DNA of 7,298 nt. Source: Bacillota bacterium. GTDB lineage: Bacteria; Bacillota; Clostridia; Oscillospirales; Acutalibacteraceae. The stretch spans positions 1-7,298 of the forward strand of contig JAEZJA010000075.1 of assembly GCA_023415895.1 (NCBI GenBank). The letters run 5' to 3'. A program made the translations under genes and the position numbers. Below, in pieces: positions 6,835 to 7,298 of this stretch. A model generated the notes under the pieces. That model was not told the DNA's origin and made no database searches. It saw only the letters and a program-made list of their open reading frames with translations. The first letter of the stretch is position 1. Each line of letters starts with the position of its first letter.

Positions 6835-7298
6835 GTGGCATCGATCACGCTGTCGAGCGCAAAGGAATAGAGCAGGCATTCACGCACCGGCAAACCGAAG
6901 GTGCGTTCGAGGGCATCGGCATAAATGGCCAGCTGCTCACGGTAGCGGTCGATCAGCTCCTGTCCGGATTTGACATGGTCGGTCTTGTAGTCAATGACGG
7001 TCAGCGCGCCATTTTCCTCCAGCACACAGTCGGCAATGCCCTGAATGACCAGCAGCTCGTGTGCTCCGTCAGTGGGTGGCAGCTCCGTGGGTTCCGGCAG
7101 CAGGGACACGGCGGGAAGATCAATTGTGAAATGCACCTCACGCTCACAGCGCTGCGCCCGTGCCATGCGCGCGTACAGCGCGCTGCCGAAGAAGTGCTTG
7201 ACGCGGGGGACGGGGATGGTGCTGCCCTGCTGAGAGGTCAGAAAGCCCTGCGCGACCAGTCGATTGATTTCGGCGGCGACATCCTGCTCGGCGGCGGG
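6819..7298 (-). CDS. addA: ATP-dependent helicase/nuclease subunit A, C-terminal nuclease domain (partial)
   Basis: The frame stays open to the right edge of the window, so this is the C-terminal 159 residues of a much longer protein (AddA is usually about 1,200 residues). AddA, with AddB, forms the Firmicute counterpart of RecBCD, which processes double-strand DNA ends before RecA loading. The visible part is the RecB-type PD-(D/E)XK nuclease domain. The upstream segment VKHFFGSALYARM is followed by REVHF, then GIAD with the metal-binding Asp at visible residue 90. DYKTD (103-107) supplies Asp103 and Lys105, and Q122-x3-Y126 (EQLAIYADAL) is the conserved RecB-family Q-x3-Y motif. The nuclease therefore looks active. 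LYSFALDSVID near the end is the usual C-terminal strand. A methionine inside the domain (near 7166) could look like a start but is not one, since the homologous sequence continues upstream of it. The gene precedes yifB and is separated from it by a probable terminator. Confidence 0.92.
   Translation of the reverse strand, partial: PAAEQDVAAEINRLVAQGFLTSQQGSTIPVPRVKHFFGSALYARMARAQRCEREVHFTIDLPAVSLLPEPTELPPTDGAHELLVIQGIADCVLEENGALTVIDYKTDHVKSGQELIDRYREQLAIYADALERTFGLPVRECLLYSFALDSVIDATAAVR

Noticed and set aside
6769..6870. A 33-codon plus-strand frame starting MDGGKVVGLLYKR, preceded by AAGGAG at good spacing
   Set aside because: It overlaps the yifB promoter and the end of addA in antisense, and no plus-strand promoter with a fitting -35 is visible. 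The purine-rich 'binding site' is probably chance in the reverse of a pyrimidine spacer.
1..7298. CRISPR array, tRNA or rRNA gene, prophage, toxin-antitoxin or other defence system
   Set aside because: No regularly spaced repeats, no tRNA-like cloverleaf with CCA end and no defence-type gene pairs were found; nearly all of the window is explained by the listed genes.

Overview
The window looks like chromosomal DNA from a moderately GC-rich anaerobic Firmicute, probably class Clostridia. The evidence is an AddA-type (not RecB-type) nuclease-helicase end, AGGAGG-like ribosome binding sites, a Gram-positive-style lipoprotein signal and a Firmicute-like AlkD-family protein. A genus cannot be named from this. 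Coding is almost entirely on the minus strand, so the genes are read from the right edge to the left.

Right to left, the window holds: the C-terminal nuclease domain of addA (cut by the right edge) with a terminator-like hairpin over its stop; yifB/comM, an AAA+ Mg-chelatase-like ATPase with its own good promoter; valS, complete valyl-tRNA synthetase, also with its own promoter; an alkD-like DNA alkylation repair gene; and an AT-rich gene for a predicted secreted lipoprotein with beta-propeller-like repeats. At the left edge, on the plus strand, are the last 25 codons of an IS30-family transposase and the probable right end of that element.

Composition divides the window in two. From about 1400 rightwards the DNA is GC-rich (36 of 60 bases G or C in 3361-3420) and holds housekeeping genes for DNA repair, transformation-type DNA handling and translation. 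From about 1400 leftwards it is AT-rich (22 of 60 in 241-300) and holds the lipoprotein and the insertion sequence, so that part looks like an accessory segment. The housekeeping genes share a strand, but their separate promoters suggest short transcription units rather than one operon.

I do not see a previously undescribed multi-gene system. The most unusual signal is the 5' leader of the lipoprotein gene, where one 8-base arm can pair with either an upstream or a downstream partner, as in an RNA switch. Smaller points are the absence of room for a T-box before valS, a duplicated start region in valS, and an inverted repeat between valS and alkD.
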